Assembly: GCA_964531325.1 (NCBI GenBank)
Contig: CAZHCW010000020.1
Coordinates: 4,678-68,677 of the forward strand
Source of the DNA: UTCHB3 sp964531325
GTDB lineage: Bacteria > Bacteroidota > Ignavibacteria > Ignavibacteriales > Ignavibacteriaceae
Direction: 5' to 3'
DNA: 64,000 nucleotides
A program made the translations under genes and the position numbers. The notes beneath the pieces were generated by a model. The model saw only the letters and a program-made list of their open reading frames with translations. It made no database searches and was not told the origin of the DNA. This document shows positions 15,973 through 23,628 of this stretch, piece by piece (within the stretch, counting starts at the first letter, position 1; every line of letters begins with the position of its first letter).

Positions 15973-17537
15973 TTGGGTTCCATTGTAATTACAGGAATGA
16001 TCATCTCTTCCATAGAGATACCTCCATGTTGGAAAGTGTCTTTGTAATGACTCAGGTATTTGTGATAGTCAGTAGGATACACAAAATAATAGTCTTCTTT
16101 TGCAATAATATAGTTGACAGTTATTCCTCTTCTTGGCAAGCGATATTCTGCAGGATCTTTAATAAATACAGCATGTTTATCATCAACCTTCAAGTTTCTG
16201 CCATATTTGAATCTGAGATTGGATGATGCTTCCCTGTCACCTAACACTTTGGCACCTCTAAGAGCTCTGATACTGCCATGATCAGTCGTAATGATCACTT
16301 TGGCCTTCCCCATGGCTGCAATAGCCTTAAATGTGGAAATTAGATAGGAGTGGGAGAACCAACTGTTTGTTAGTGATCTGTAAGCCGATTCATCAGGAGC
16401 AATCTCTTTTAACAGATCAGAGTCAGATCTGCCATGAGCAATCATATCAAGAAAATTAATCACCACAGCAGAAAAGTGACTGTTATGATGTGACTTAATA
16501 TTATGTTCAAAATTTCGACCGTATTCGGGATCGATAACTTTCACGAATTTTAATTCGTTTCTTAGTTTGATTCTTTTCCGTTCTAATTGATGGAGTAAGA
16601 GGTCTTTTTCATATTTGTTCATCGAAGTTTCATCTTCATCTTCACCATACCACAAGTCGGGATAATACTGTTCAATTTCTGAAGGATATAGACCTGCAAA
16701 AAGTGCGTTACGGGAATATGAAGTAGCTGTGGGTAAGATACCATAATAGAAGGTTTTATCTATTTTAAAGTCATCAGTTAACAACTTCTCCATTACTAAC
16801 CATTGATCGTACCTTAGACAATCGAGAACAAAGAAAAAGACAGGAACATTATCCTCCTTCAGCGCAGGAAATACATAGTCATTAACAATATCGACTGTTA
16901 AAACAGGTCTGTCAATTTTATTTTTAGTATTAACCCAGTTTTTATAATGTTTTTCAACATATCTGCCAAACTCTTTGTTGCATTCTTTTCGTTGTTCATT
17001 TAGCGTTTGTCGTAATCCAATTTGAGGATGGGCATCAAGTTCGATGTCCCAATTTACTAATTTCAAGTAAATTTCAATCCAATCCTGATGGTCAGGCTGG
17101 TTCATCAAAAGGAGCGAAATTTGATTAAAATCCTGCAAATAATCTTTTGCGACATATTCGGTGGATATTTTTTTCCCTTCAAGCAGTTTTTTACAAACCA
17201 AAAGAACCTGACTTGGGTTCACGGGTTTTGTAAGATAGTCATCTATCTTACTTCCGATTGCATCCACCATAACCGATTCCTCTTCGTTTTTGGTGATCAT
17301 TACAACCGGAATTGATGGCTTTTTATCCTTGATTTTACCAAGAACTTCAAGCCCCCCCATCCCTGGCATCATTTCATCGAGGAAAACCAAATCAACTTCA
17401 CTTTCATCTATAGTTTCAAGTGCATCAAGTCCATTGGTTACAGTAAGTACATTGAAGCCCTTTTCGGTAAGGAAAATTACATGTGAACGAAGGAGCTCAA
17501 TCTCATCGTCCACCCAAAGAATGGTTTTTTGTTTCAT
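15969..17537 (-). CDS. porX: PorX-like response regulator with PglZ/alkaline-phosphatase domain
   Basis: 522 residues. The receiver domain (1-120) has acidic residues Asp10-Asp11, phospho-acceptor Asp54, Thr82 and Lys104. A helical linker follows, and a PglZ alkaline-phosphatase-superfamily domain from about 230 carries the FVLDC metal motif (Asp239), the nucleophile region PTATSYSRN (Thr270/Thr272) and TTDHGS. PorX of Porphyromonas acts with PorY in type IX secretion control and hydrolyses cyclic oligonucleotides. Related proteins occur widely in Bacteroidota, also without T9SS, so the target here is unknown. A TAATTTTG element lies directly upstream, giving a very short or absent leader. 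No cognate kinase is in the window. Confidence 0.9.
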   Translation of the reverse strand: MKQKTILWVDDEIELLRSHVIFLTEKGFNVLTVTNGLDALETIDESEVDLVFLDEMMPGMGGLEVLGKIKDKKPSIPVVMITKNEEESVMVDAIGSKIDDYLTKPVNPSQVLLVCKKLLEGKKISTEYVAKDYLQDFNQISLLLMNQPDHQDWIEIYLKLVNWDIELDAHPQIGLRQTLNEQRKECNKEFGRYVEKHYKNWVNTKNKIDRPVLTVDIVNDYVFPALKEDNVPVFFFVLDCLRYDQWLVMEKLLTDDFKIDKTFYYGILPTATSYSRNALFAGLYPSEIEQYYPDLWYGEDEDETSMNKYEKDLLLHQLERKRIKLRNELKFVKVIDPEYGRNFEHNIKSHHNSHFSAVVINFLDMIAHGRSDSDLLKEIAPDESAYRSLTNSWFSHSYLISTFKAIAAMGKAKVIITTDHGSIRALRGAKVLGDREASSNLRFKYGRNLKVDDKHAVFIKDPAEYRLPRRGITVNYIIAKEDYYFVYPTDYHKYLSHYKDTFQHGGISMEEMIIPVITMEPK

Positions 17538-17542
17538 ATTGT

Positions 17543-17550
17543 CAAAATTA
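17543..17550 (-). promoter_or_regulatory. Possible -7 promoter element (TAnnTTTG) for the porX operon
   Basis: TAATTTTG on the minus strand ends 5 bases before the porX ATG, so a transcript would be nearly leaderless. No TTTG partner is seen at 19-21 bases. In the same gap two direct copies of ACCAAAAG occur at 17574-17581 and 17597-17604. Confidence 0.3.
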
Positions 17551-17612
17551 TTGAATGATAATTTGTAAAATTAACCAAAAGGAATCAGTTTATGGTACCA
17601 AAAGCAGTGATA

Positions 17613-18329
17613 CTAATGACAACAATCAGGTTGGGCGATTTGTTCAGTTTTTGGTGTATCTTCGAATTTAGGGCTTACAAAGGGTATTCCAAGATTTAGC
17701 CCCCTAAGAATAAAAATTATTCCCAATACGAGTGAAAGTGCCGGTATTAATTTGCGTGTATTTAATTTGGGAAGATATTTTCTTAATGCGGGTGCAAACG
17801 AGAAAATAAAAAGTGCCGGCATGGTACCAACACCGAAGAGAAACATGTAGAAAAATCCTTGCAGAGGATCGCCGGTTGCAACTGCACCTGCCAATCCGGC
17901 ATAAACCAGACCACAGGGTAAAAAACCGTTAACGAGGCCAATTGCGAAATAAGGTCTCGATTTTCCTGAACGGAGCACTTTAGAGAGGGTGGATTTTACC
18001 TGTGCATTGTATCTGTTAACAAGAGAGAGATTCGAAAACCTGCTTTTGACCTTTACCGGTAGAAGTATCCAAATAACGATTACTGCCCCGATTCCTATTG
18101 AAGCGGCTTGCTGCATTCCTGATAGTTTGATGTGCGTTCCCAGCAATCCAAAAACGGCACCCATCAACGCATAAGTTAAAGCTTTACCAAAATGATATAA
18201 AACTCTCTGCAGTATTAATACAGATGGTTTTTGATCAACATTGCTTATTGCAAGCACTATTGGTCCACACATTCCAATACAATGTAAACTGCCAACAAGT
18301 CCGATCAAAAAACCGGAAAGAAGAAACAT
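17613..18329 (-). CDS. TauE/SafE (UreH_2)-like membrane protein of the cbb3 cluster
   Basis: 238 residues with about six transmembrane helices. The HCIGMCGP motif at residues 16-23 (His16, Cys17, Cys21) is typical of the sulfite-exporter/UreH_2 family found beside cco genes; Cys-Cys-His residues sit at the very C-terminus. Relatives near cbb3 genes are thought to help metal (copper) handling for oxidase assembly; the exact function is not settled. It is the last gene of the cco block, 4 bases after ccoH. Confidence 0.85.
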   Translation of the reverse strand: MFLLSGFLIGLVGSLHCIGMCGPIVLAISNVDQKPSVLILQRVLYHFGKALTYALMGAVFGLLGTHIKLSGMQQAASIGIGAVIVIWILLPVKVKSRFSNLSLVNRYNAQVKSTLSKVLRSGKSRPYFAIGLVNGFLPCGLVYAGLAGAVATGDPLQGFFYMFLFGVGTMPALFIFSFAPALRKYLPKLNTRKLIPALSLVLGIIFILRGLNLGIPFVSPKFEDTPKTEQIAQPDCCH

Positions 18330-18333
18330 AGAA

Positions 18334-18780
18334 TCACCTTAGATAAATATCTTTCTTAAAAAGATAGTCGAAGCTGCCGTCATTTAGAGTTATTGAAATT
18401 TTCCATTTTCCGGGAGCCTTCCCTGCCATATTTACGATTTGTTGCCCGGTTGAATCGTAGTCAATTTTAATGTTGTAATCAAATTTCTTTTGGTCAGGTC
18501 TGTAGAGATGGATATTACCATGAATGGAATTTTTCAATAACGATGCAGGATAGTTGATTTTCAAATTTGAATTGTCGAGATCAATTTTCAACGAATCGGG
18601 CAAATTCATTCCCCTTCTTTCGCGAACTATTTGATCCTCATATTTTAGTTCTTTCTCATAATAGTTGTCAGTCACCAATTCCACATCCTGGCTGAATGTG
18701 TATAAAACCACAGCAACATTAAGTAAAAGAAAAATAACCAGGAAAATTGTGATTCCATGGCCCCAGTTAAATTTTTTCAT
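18334..18780 (-). CDS. ccoH: cbb3 oxidase assembly protein CcoH (FixH)
   Basis: 148 residues. One N-terminal transmembrane helix (about 8-29) is followed by a periplasmic FixH domain containing the YYEKELKYEDQI segment typical of the family. CcoH helps assemble the cbb3-type cytochrome c oxidase. It begins directly after the ccoG stop with no gap, as expected in the conserved ccoGH order. Confidence 0.9.
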   Translation of the reverse strand: MKKFNWGHGITIFLVIFLLLNVAVVLYTFSQDVELVTDNYYEKELKYEDQIVRERRGMNLPDSLKIDLDNSNLKINYPASLLKNSIHGNIHLYRPDQKKFDYNIKIDYDSTGQQIVNMAGKAPGKWKISITLNDGSFDYLFKKDIYLR

Positions 18781-20187
18781 CTATTCCTCATCAACCTTTC
18801 CTAAAAACGATGTCTTGATCGTTAGCAATTCTTTACCACCTTCTAAAACAATAATATCAACTTTAGAATTTACATTAACAAGATCTTTTTGATCAACAAT
18901 CAACATAAATCTGCCTTCGTAAACCTCGAGCTCCTTAACATCAGGTTTTTTACCGAGAATTTTTATTTCTCCTTTAATACCCTTTACTTTTAGATCGATA
19001 TTCATGTCATGGAAGGTTTTATTGATGACATGAAAATTGTAAAGATTGCTGATTTTGTTATTTGGTTGAACCTGATAAAGCATCCCCGGCGTCCTAAGAA
19101 TATTTACTTCAACATCAGTTCTGTTTGCGAGAAGAATTGAGATAATTGAAACCAGTATAACAAGAATAGTTGTATAAACGCCTACCCTGAGGGAGAAACT
19201 AAATCTTTTTCCGGTCTGAATACCATTTAGCGAGTCGAGTCTTATCAGTCCTTTAGGTTTTTTAATTTTCACCATCACATCATCACAAGCATCTATGCAA
19301 GCAGTGCAATTAACACATTCCATTTGAATACCATTTCTGATATCAATGCCCGTGGGACAAACATCAACACACAGATGGCAATCGACACAATCACCTTTTT
19401 CCTGAACCACATCCCTTTTCAATTTGCCACGCGGTTCTCCACGAATAAAATCGTATGCTACTGCTAAAGAATTTTGATCAAGGAGCACACCCTGAAGCCT
19501 TCCGTAGGGGCATACTATAAGACATGCCTGCTCCCTGAACCATGAGAATACAAAGAAAAAAAGGAGAGTAAATACATTCATGGCGATAAACCCGCCGGGC
19601 CGGTCTGAAGGTGATGATGAGACAATCTCCTTTACTTCATCCAGTCCCACTAGATAAGCCATAAATGTATGTGCGATCAAATATGATATTACTAAAAAAA
19701 TAGAGTATTTGAGCCCTCTTTTTAATATCTTTTTTCCATTCCACGGAGAGGCTTTCAACTTGATTTGATCACGAAAATCACCATCAATGAGGTATTCAAT
19801 TTTTCTGAAGACCAGTTCCATAAAGATGGTTTGGGGACAGACCCAGCCGCAGAACACTCTCCCGTAAATTGCTGTGAACAGGATTACAAAAATTACCAGA
19901 GCGATGAATGAGAGCAGAAAGATATGGAAATCGTATGGACCAAAAAATAATCCAAAAATAATGAATTTTCTCTCAAAAACATTAAACAATAAAAAGGGCT
20001 GACCGTTTAGTTCAATAAATGGCATACCGAACAAAAATGCAAGAAGGAAAACGCTTACCCATGTCCTCGCATTATAATACCATCCCGAAGGTCGTTTTGG
20101 AAACACCCAATTACGCTTTCCATCCTTTTTAATTGTTCCTATCGAGTCACGAAATGACTGATCTAATGTTTCTTTTTCACTCATCAT
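18781..20187 (-). CDS. ccoG: cbb3 oxidase accessory Fe-S protein CcoG (RdxA/FixG)
   Basis: 468 residues. About five membrane helices carry cysteine motifs (CGWVCPQT and CPYGRLQG), followed by a dicluster ferredoxin domain with CVDCHLCVDVCP and CVNCTACIDACD, and a C-terminal IgG-like FixG domain after a further helix. CcoG is a copper-related reductase needed for copper delivery to cbb3 oxidase. It lies between ccoP and ccoH. The N-terminus starts MMSE, so either of the first two ATG codons could be used. Confidence 0.93.
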   Translation of the reverse strand: MMSEKETLDQSFRDSIGTIKKDGKRNWVFPKRPSGWYYNARTWVSVFLLAFLFGMPFIELNGQPFLLFNVFERKFIIFGLFFGPYDFHIFLLSFIALVIFVILFTAIYGRVFCGWVCPQTIFMELVFRKIEYLIDGDFRDQIKLKASPWNGKKILKRGLKYSIFLVISYLIAHTFMAYLVGLDEVKEIVSSSPSDRPGGFIAMNVFTLLFFFVFSWFREQACLIVCPYGRLQGVLLDQNSLAVAYDFIRGEPRGKLKRDVVQEKGDCVDCHLCVDVCPTGIDIRNGIQMECVNCTACIDACDDVMVKIKKPKGLIRLDSLNGIQTGKRFSFSLRVGVYTTILVILVSIISILLANRTDVEVNILRTPGMLYQVQPNNKISNLYNFHVINKTFHDMNIDLKVKGIKGEIKILGKKPDVKELEVYEGRFMLIVDQKDLVNVNSKVDIIVLEGGKELLTIKTSFLGKVDEE

Positions 20188-20207
20188 TTTTCCATTTCAG
20201 TTACGGA

Positions 20208-21113
20208 TTATTTTTTTGTATCCGTTTTCTTCTCAATCTTTGTTGAATCACTTTTAACAGTGGAATCTTTAGTCGTTTCTTCTTTATAAATGTCACCTTG
20301 AGGTTCTTTTGCATTAGGTGGATTTGTTCCATGTAACGACTTAACATAACTTCCTACTGCTTCAAGATCCTGGGAACTGAATTGAGCTCTCCACGACGGC
20401 ATTCCTTTTACAAGGACACCTTCCACGAGCACAACAAAGATTTGTTGGATCGACCCGCCATGAATCCAGTAATCATCTGTGAGGTTTGGACCTACCATTC
20501 CTTCACCCTTCATACCATGGCAGGAAGCACAGTTTTTATCGTAAATATCTTTACCTTTTGCAAGCGAGGCAGCATCAGAAAGTAGTTTTACATTATCCAC
20601 ATTCACGGTTGCCTGTCCCGAGGATGCTGCAAGAGCCAACTGTGCCTGCCGAACTTCCTGTTCATATTCCTGAGCTGATGAAGGTCCGTTTGATACATGG
20701 TAATATCCCATGTAAACAACTGAAAAGATAATTGTCGCATAAAACATATATTTCCACCAGGGTGGCAGATTGTTATCGAGTTCTCGAATACCATCATAAT
20801 TATGCTCGAGAAGTAAGGCCTGTTCTTCTTCAATTGGCCTGGCATCATTAATCAGTTTATCAAGTTTCCTCACCATTTCTCTTTCTTCTTCAGGTTTTTT
20901 ATTCTGCCCGATCAAAAATATTATGGTCATTACAAGAACATAGATAAAGAAAATAAGGAACCCGGTGTTGATGTAAGTATCAGCATCAAATCCGGCGTCC
21001 CCGGCTGCAATCGAATTATTCTGAAGCAACAAAAAAGCTGCAATTATGTTGGTATAAAGAAATTTCTTTCCCAATACCATTCTCTCCAATTTAGATTTCA
21101 TTTTATCAAACAT
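20208..21113 (-). CDS. ccoP: cbb3 oxidase cytochrome c subunit CcoP (single haem)
   Basis: 301 residues from the ATG at 21113, preceded by AGAGG 6 bases upstream. An in-frame ATG at 21155 would overlap ccoQ by 26 bases. Two transmembrane helices (about 48-69 and 122-138) flank the CcoP N-terminal domain. The periplasmic cytochrome domain has one CASCH haem site at residues 195-199 and a GMPSW Met ligand near 237. Proteobacterial CcoP usually has two haem c; a single haem is common in Bacteroidota. A lysine- and threonine-rich tail ends the protein. It passes electrons to the CcoNO part. Confidence 0.92.
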   Translation of the reverse strand: MFDKMKSKLERMVLGKKFLYTNIIAAFLLLQNNSIAAGDAGFDADTYINTGFLIFFIYVLVMTIIFLIGQNKKPEEEREMVRKLDKLINDARPIEEEQALLLEHNYDGIRELDNNLPPWWKYMFYATIIFSVVYMGYYHVSNGPSSAQEYEQEVRQAQLALAASSGQATVNVDNVKLLSDAASLAKGKDIYDKNCASCHGMKGEGMVGPNLTDDYWIHGGSIQQIFVVLVEGVLVKGMPSWRAQFSSQDLEAVGSYVKSLHGTNPPNAKEPQGDIYKEETTKDSTVKSDSTKIEKKTDTKK

Positions 21114-21129
21114 TTTTTCCTCTGAATGT

Positions 21130-21288
21130 TTAGTCGTCAAGCGGAATTTTTTCAATCTTTTTAATTTCCTCGTTTGGAATTCTTACTACTCTGTAGATCA
21201 CCACGGAGAAGAATAAAACAAAAATAACAAGACTGATTATTGGAAAAACAGTGATGCCTTCAATAGATGTTAAAATATTTTGATACAT
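21130..21288 (-). CDS. ccoQ: Small cbb3 oxidase subunit CcoQ-like
   Basis: A 52-residue frame opens at the ATG 21288-21286, 7 bases after ccoNO, and ends with TAA at 21130. It has one transmembrane helix (residues about 15-33) followed by a charged tail rich in Glu and Lys. Size, topology and position between ccoNO and ccoP fit CcoQ/FixQ, which stabilises the oxidase. It is short and has no catalytic motif, so the call rests mainly on context. Confidence 0.8.
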   Translation of the reverse strand: MYQNILTSIEGITVFPIISLVIFVLFFSVVIYRVVRIPNEEIKKIEKIPLDD

Positions 21289-21295
21289 CACTTGC

Positions 21296-23422
21296 CTACT
21301 TTGTTACTGCGGGTGCAGCTTTGATGTCTACACCTAATCGTTGCAAATATGCAATCATCGCGATCAATTCCTTGTCATGGTCGATTGCAGCACCATTTTT
21401 CTGCAGATCCTTTGCAATCTCTTTCGCCTGTGTCTCGAGGTTTTGCAATGCTGAAGATTCAAAACCTTCCGGATATGGAACACCAATTCGCCTTAAAGCG
21501 GTGATTTTATCCGCAGTCGAAGAGATATCAAGAACATTTGTTTCCAACCAGGGATATGGAGGCATTATTGATCCGGGTGACATTCTGGTTGGCTCTATCA
21601 TGTGATGATAATGCCAGACATTAGGATATTTCCCACCTTCTCTGTGAAGATCAGGTCCTGTCCGTTTTGATCCCCAAAGGAATGGATGATCATAAACATA
21701 CTCTCCTGCTTTTGAGTATTCACCATATCTCTCAGTTTCCGACCTGAATGGCCTGATCATCTGGCTGTGACAATTGTTACAGCCCTCTCTTATGTAGAGG
21801 TCTCTTCCCTCAAGTTCCAAAGGAGTGTATGGTTTTACCGAGGCTATCGTTGGAACATTCGATTGAACAAGAAATGTAGGAACAAACTCGATAACTCCAC
21901 CAATCAGGATTGCAATGGTTGCTAAAATCGTGAATTGGATTGGACGACTTTCGAGCCAGGTGTGAGCTTTTTTTCTGTCAAATTTTTCAGGCGTTTTTTC
22001 CAATGGTGCAGCTTCTGCTTCCTCGTTTGCCAGGAAACTTCCCTGCTTTGCAGTCTTATACAGATTGTAAACCATTACAAAAAGACTTGAAAAGAAAAGT
22101 AATCCACCAAATGAGCGGATGATATACATCGGGATTATTTGAATTGTGGTTTCAAGGAAAATCGGATATTGAAGTATTCCCTGCGGTGTAAATTGTTTCC
22201 ACATCAATCCCTGTGTTAGAGCACTCCAATACATGGAGGAAGCATAAAATACAATACCAAGAAAACCGAGCCAAAAATGATAATTTGCCAGTTTCTTTGA
22301 ATAAAGTTCTGTTCTCCAAAGTCTTGGGATGAGATAATAAAGAATTCCAAATGTGAGGAATCCGTTCCAACCAAGGGCTCCGATGTGCACATGAGCAATG
22401 ATCCAATCGGTGTAGTGCGCAAGTGCGTTCAGGTTCTTTAATGAAAGCATTGGACCTTCAAAAGTTGACATACCATATGCGGTAACTGCCACCACCATAA
22501 ATTTAAGAACAGGGTCTTCCCTGACCTTGTCCCATGCACCTCTTAATGTTAAGAGTCCGTTAATCATACCACCCCAGGAAGGAGCGATCAACATGATTGA
22601 AAAAACAGTTCCCAGTGATTGAGCCCAATCAGGAAGGGCACTATAGAGCAAGTGATGCGGACCTGCCCAAATGTACAGAAATATCAACGCCCAGAAGTGG
22701 ATTATCGACAGCCTGTACGAGTAAACCGGTCGATTTGATGCTTTTGGCATAAAATAGTACATCAAACCAAGATATGGTGTAGTTAGAAAGAATGCTACAG
22801 CATTATGACCATACCACCATTGTACAAGCGCATCCTGCACACCTGCATAGAGTGAATAACTCTTAAACAAGTTGACCGGAATTTCAAACGAGTTCACAAT
22901 ATGTAAAACGGCAACTGTTACAAATGTTGCAATGTAAAACCAGATAGCCACATACATGTGTTTTTCACGCCTTTTAAGGATCGTACCAATCATATTGATA
23001 CCAAAGACAACCCAAATGAGAGTTATGAGGATATCAATTGGCCATTCAAGTTCTGCATATTCTTTACTTGTGGTTATTCCAAGGAGGAGCGTGACCGCAG
23101 CAAGTACAATTATCAATTGCCATCCCCAAAAATGGAGATAACTGAGAAAATCTTTGTACATCCGCGCTTTTAATAATCTTTGCATGGAATAATACACACC
23201 CATGAAGATGCCATTCCCAACAAAAGCAAAAATAACTGCGTTCGTGTGTAGTGGTCTTAATCTGCCAAATGTAAGATAAGGCAAATTAAAACTGAGGGAC
23301 GGCAGATACAACTGGATTGCAATAATTAATCCCACCAGCATGCCAACTATGCCCCATACGGCAGTTGCAATAGCAAAGTATTTTACGATCTTGTTATCGT
23401 AACTGAATTTTTCCACTTGCAT
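21296..23422 (-). CDS. ccoNO: Fused cbb3 oxidase subunits I and II (CcoNO)
   Basis: 708 residues. The first about 465 are CcoN with 12 or more helices; likely haem and copper ligands include His59, His206, His256-His257 and the His pair in AHVHIG (344 and 346), with a Tyr in the YSALPDW region. A linker and one helix (about 497-515) lead into the CcoO cytochrome with CNNCH at 548-552 and the GPDLHREGGKYP motif. The enzyme reduces oxygen to water with high affinity and pumps protons. Fusion of the two subunits is typical of Bacteroidota and relatives. It overlaps ccoS by one base. Confidence 0.96.
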   Translation of the reverse strand: MQVEKFSYDNKIVKYFAIATAVWGIVGMLVGLIIAIQLYLPSLSFNLPYLTFGRLRPLHTNAVIFAFVGNGIFMGVYYSMQRLLKARMYKDFLSYLHFWGWQLIIVLAAVTLLLGITTSKEYAELEWPIDILITLIWVVFGINMIGTILKRREKHMYVAIWFYIATFVTVAVLHIVNSFEIPVNLFKSYSLYAGVQDALVQWWYGHNAVAFFLTTPYLGLMYYFMPKASNRPVYSYRLSIIHFWALIFLYIWAGPHHLLYSALPDWAQSLGTVFSIMLIAPSWGGMINGLLTLRGAWDKVREDPVLKFMVVAVTAYGMSTFEGPMLSLKNLNALAHYTDWIIAHVHIGALGWNGFLTFGILYYLIPRLWRTELYSKKLANYHFWLGFLGIVFYASSMYWSALTQGLMWKQFTPQGILQYPIFLETTIQIIPMYIIRSFGGLLFFSSLFVMVYNLYKTAKQGSFLANEEAEAAPLEKTPEKFDRKKAHTWLESRPIQFTILATIAILIGGVIEFVPTFLVQSNVPTIASVKPYTPLELEGRDLYIREGCNNCHSQMIRPFRSETERYGEYSKAGEYVYDHPFLWGSKRTGPDLHREGGKYPNVWHYHHMIEPTRMSPGSIMPPYPWLETNVLDISSTADKITALRRIGVPYPEGFESSALQNLETQAKEIAKDLQKNGAAIDHDKELIAMIAYLQRLGVDIKAAPAVTK

Positions 23423-23628
23423 TAATTGAGCTCCTTTTTCTCCTGTTCGTTTGAAAGTGAAGAATCATTTTGTTTTTTCGAAACCTTGAGTTCATCGTCG
23501 AATAACATTCTAACCGAAGGGGTGTAGCGGTCATCCATTTGTCCCGATTTCACCGCCCACAAAAATGCGATCAGAAATCCGGTTGCAACCACAAGACTTG
23601 CCCCGATTAAAATATAAATAGCACTCAT
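23422..23628 (-). CDS. ccoS: cbb3 oxidase maturation protein CcoS
   Basis: 68 residues. One N-terminal helix (about 3-25) ending in AFLWAVKSGQMDD, the hallmark of CcoS, is followed by a polar tail. It helps insert cofactors into cbb3 oxidase. It overlaps ccoI by 4 bases and ccoNO by one base. Confidence 0.93.
   Translation of the reverse strand: MSAIYILIGASLVVATGFLIAFLWAVKSGQMDDRYTPSVRMLFDDELKVSKKQNDSSLSNEQEKKELN

Noticed and set aside
21114..21155. Longer ccoP start at 21155
   Set aside because: It would overlap ccoQ and lacks a ribosome site; the ATG at 21113 has AGAGG at proper spacing.
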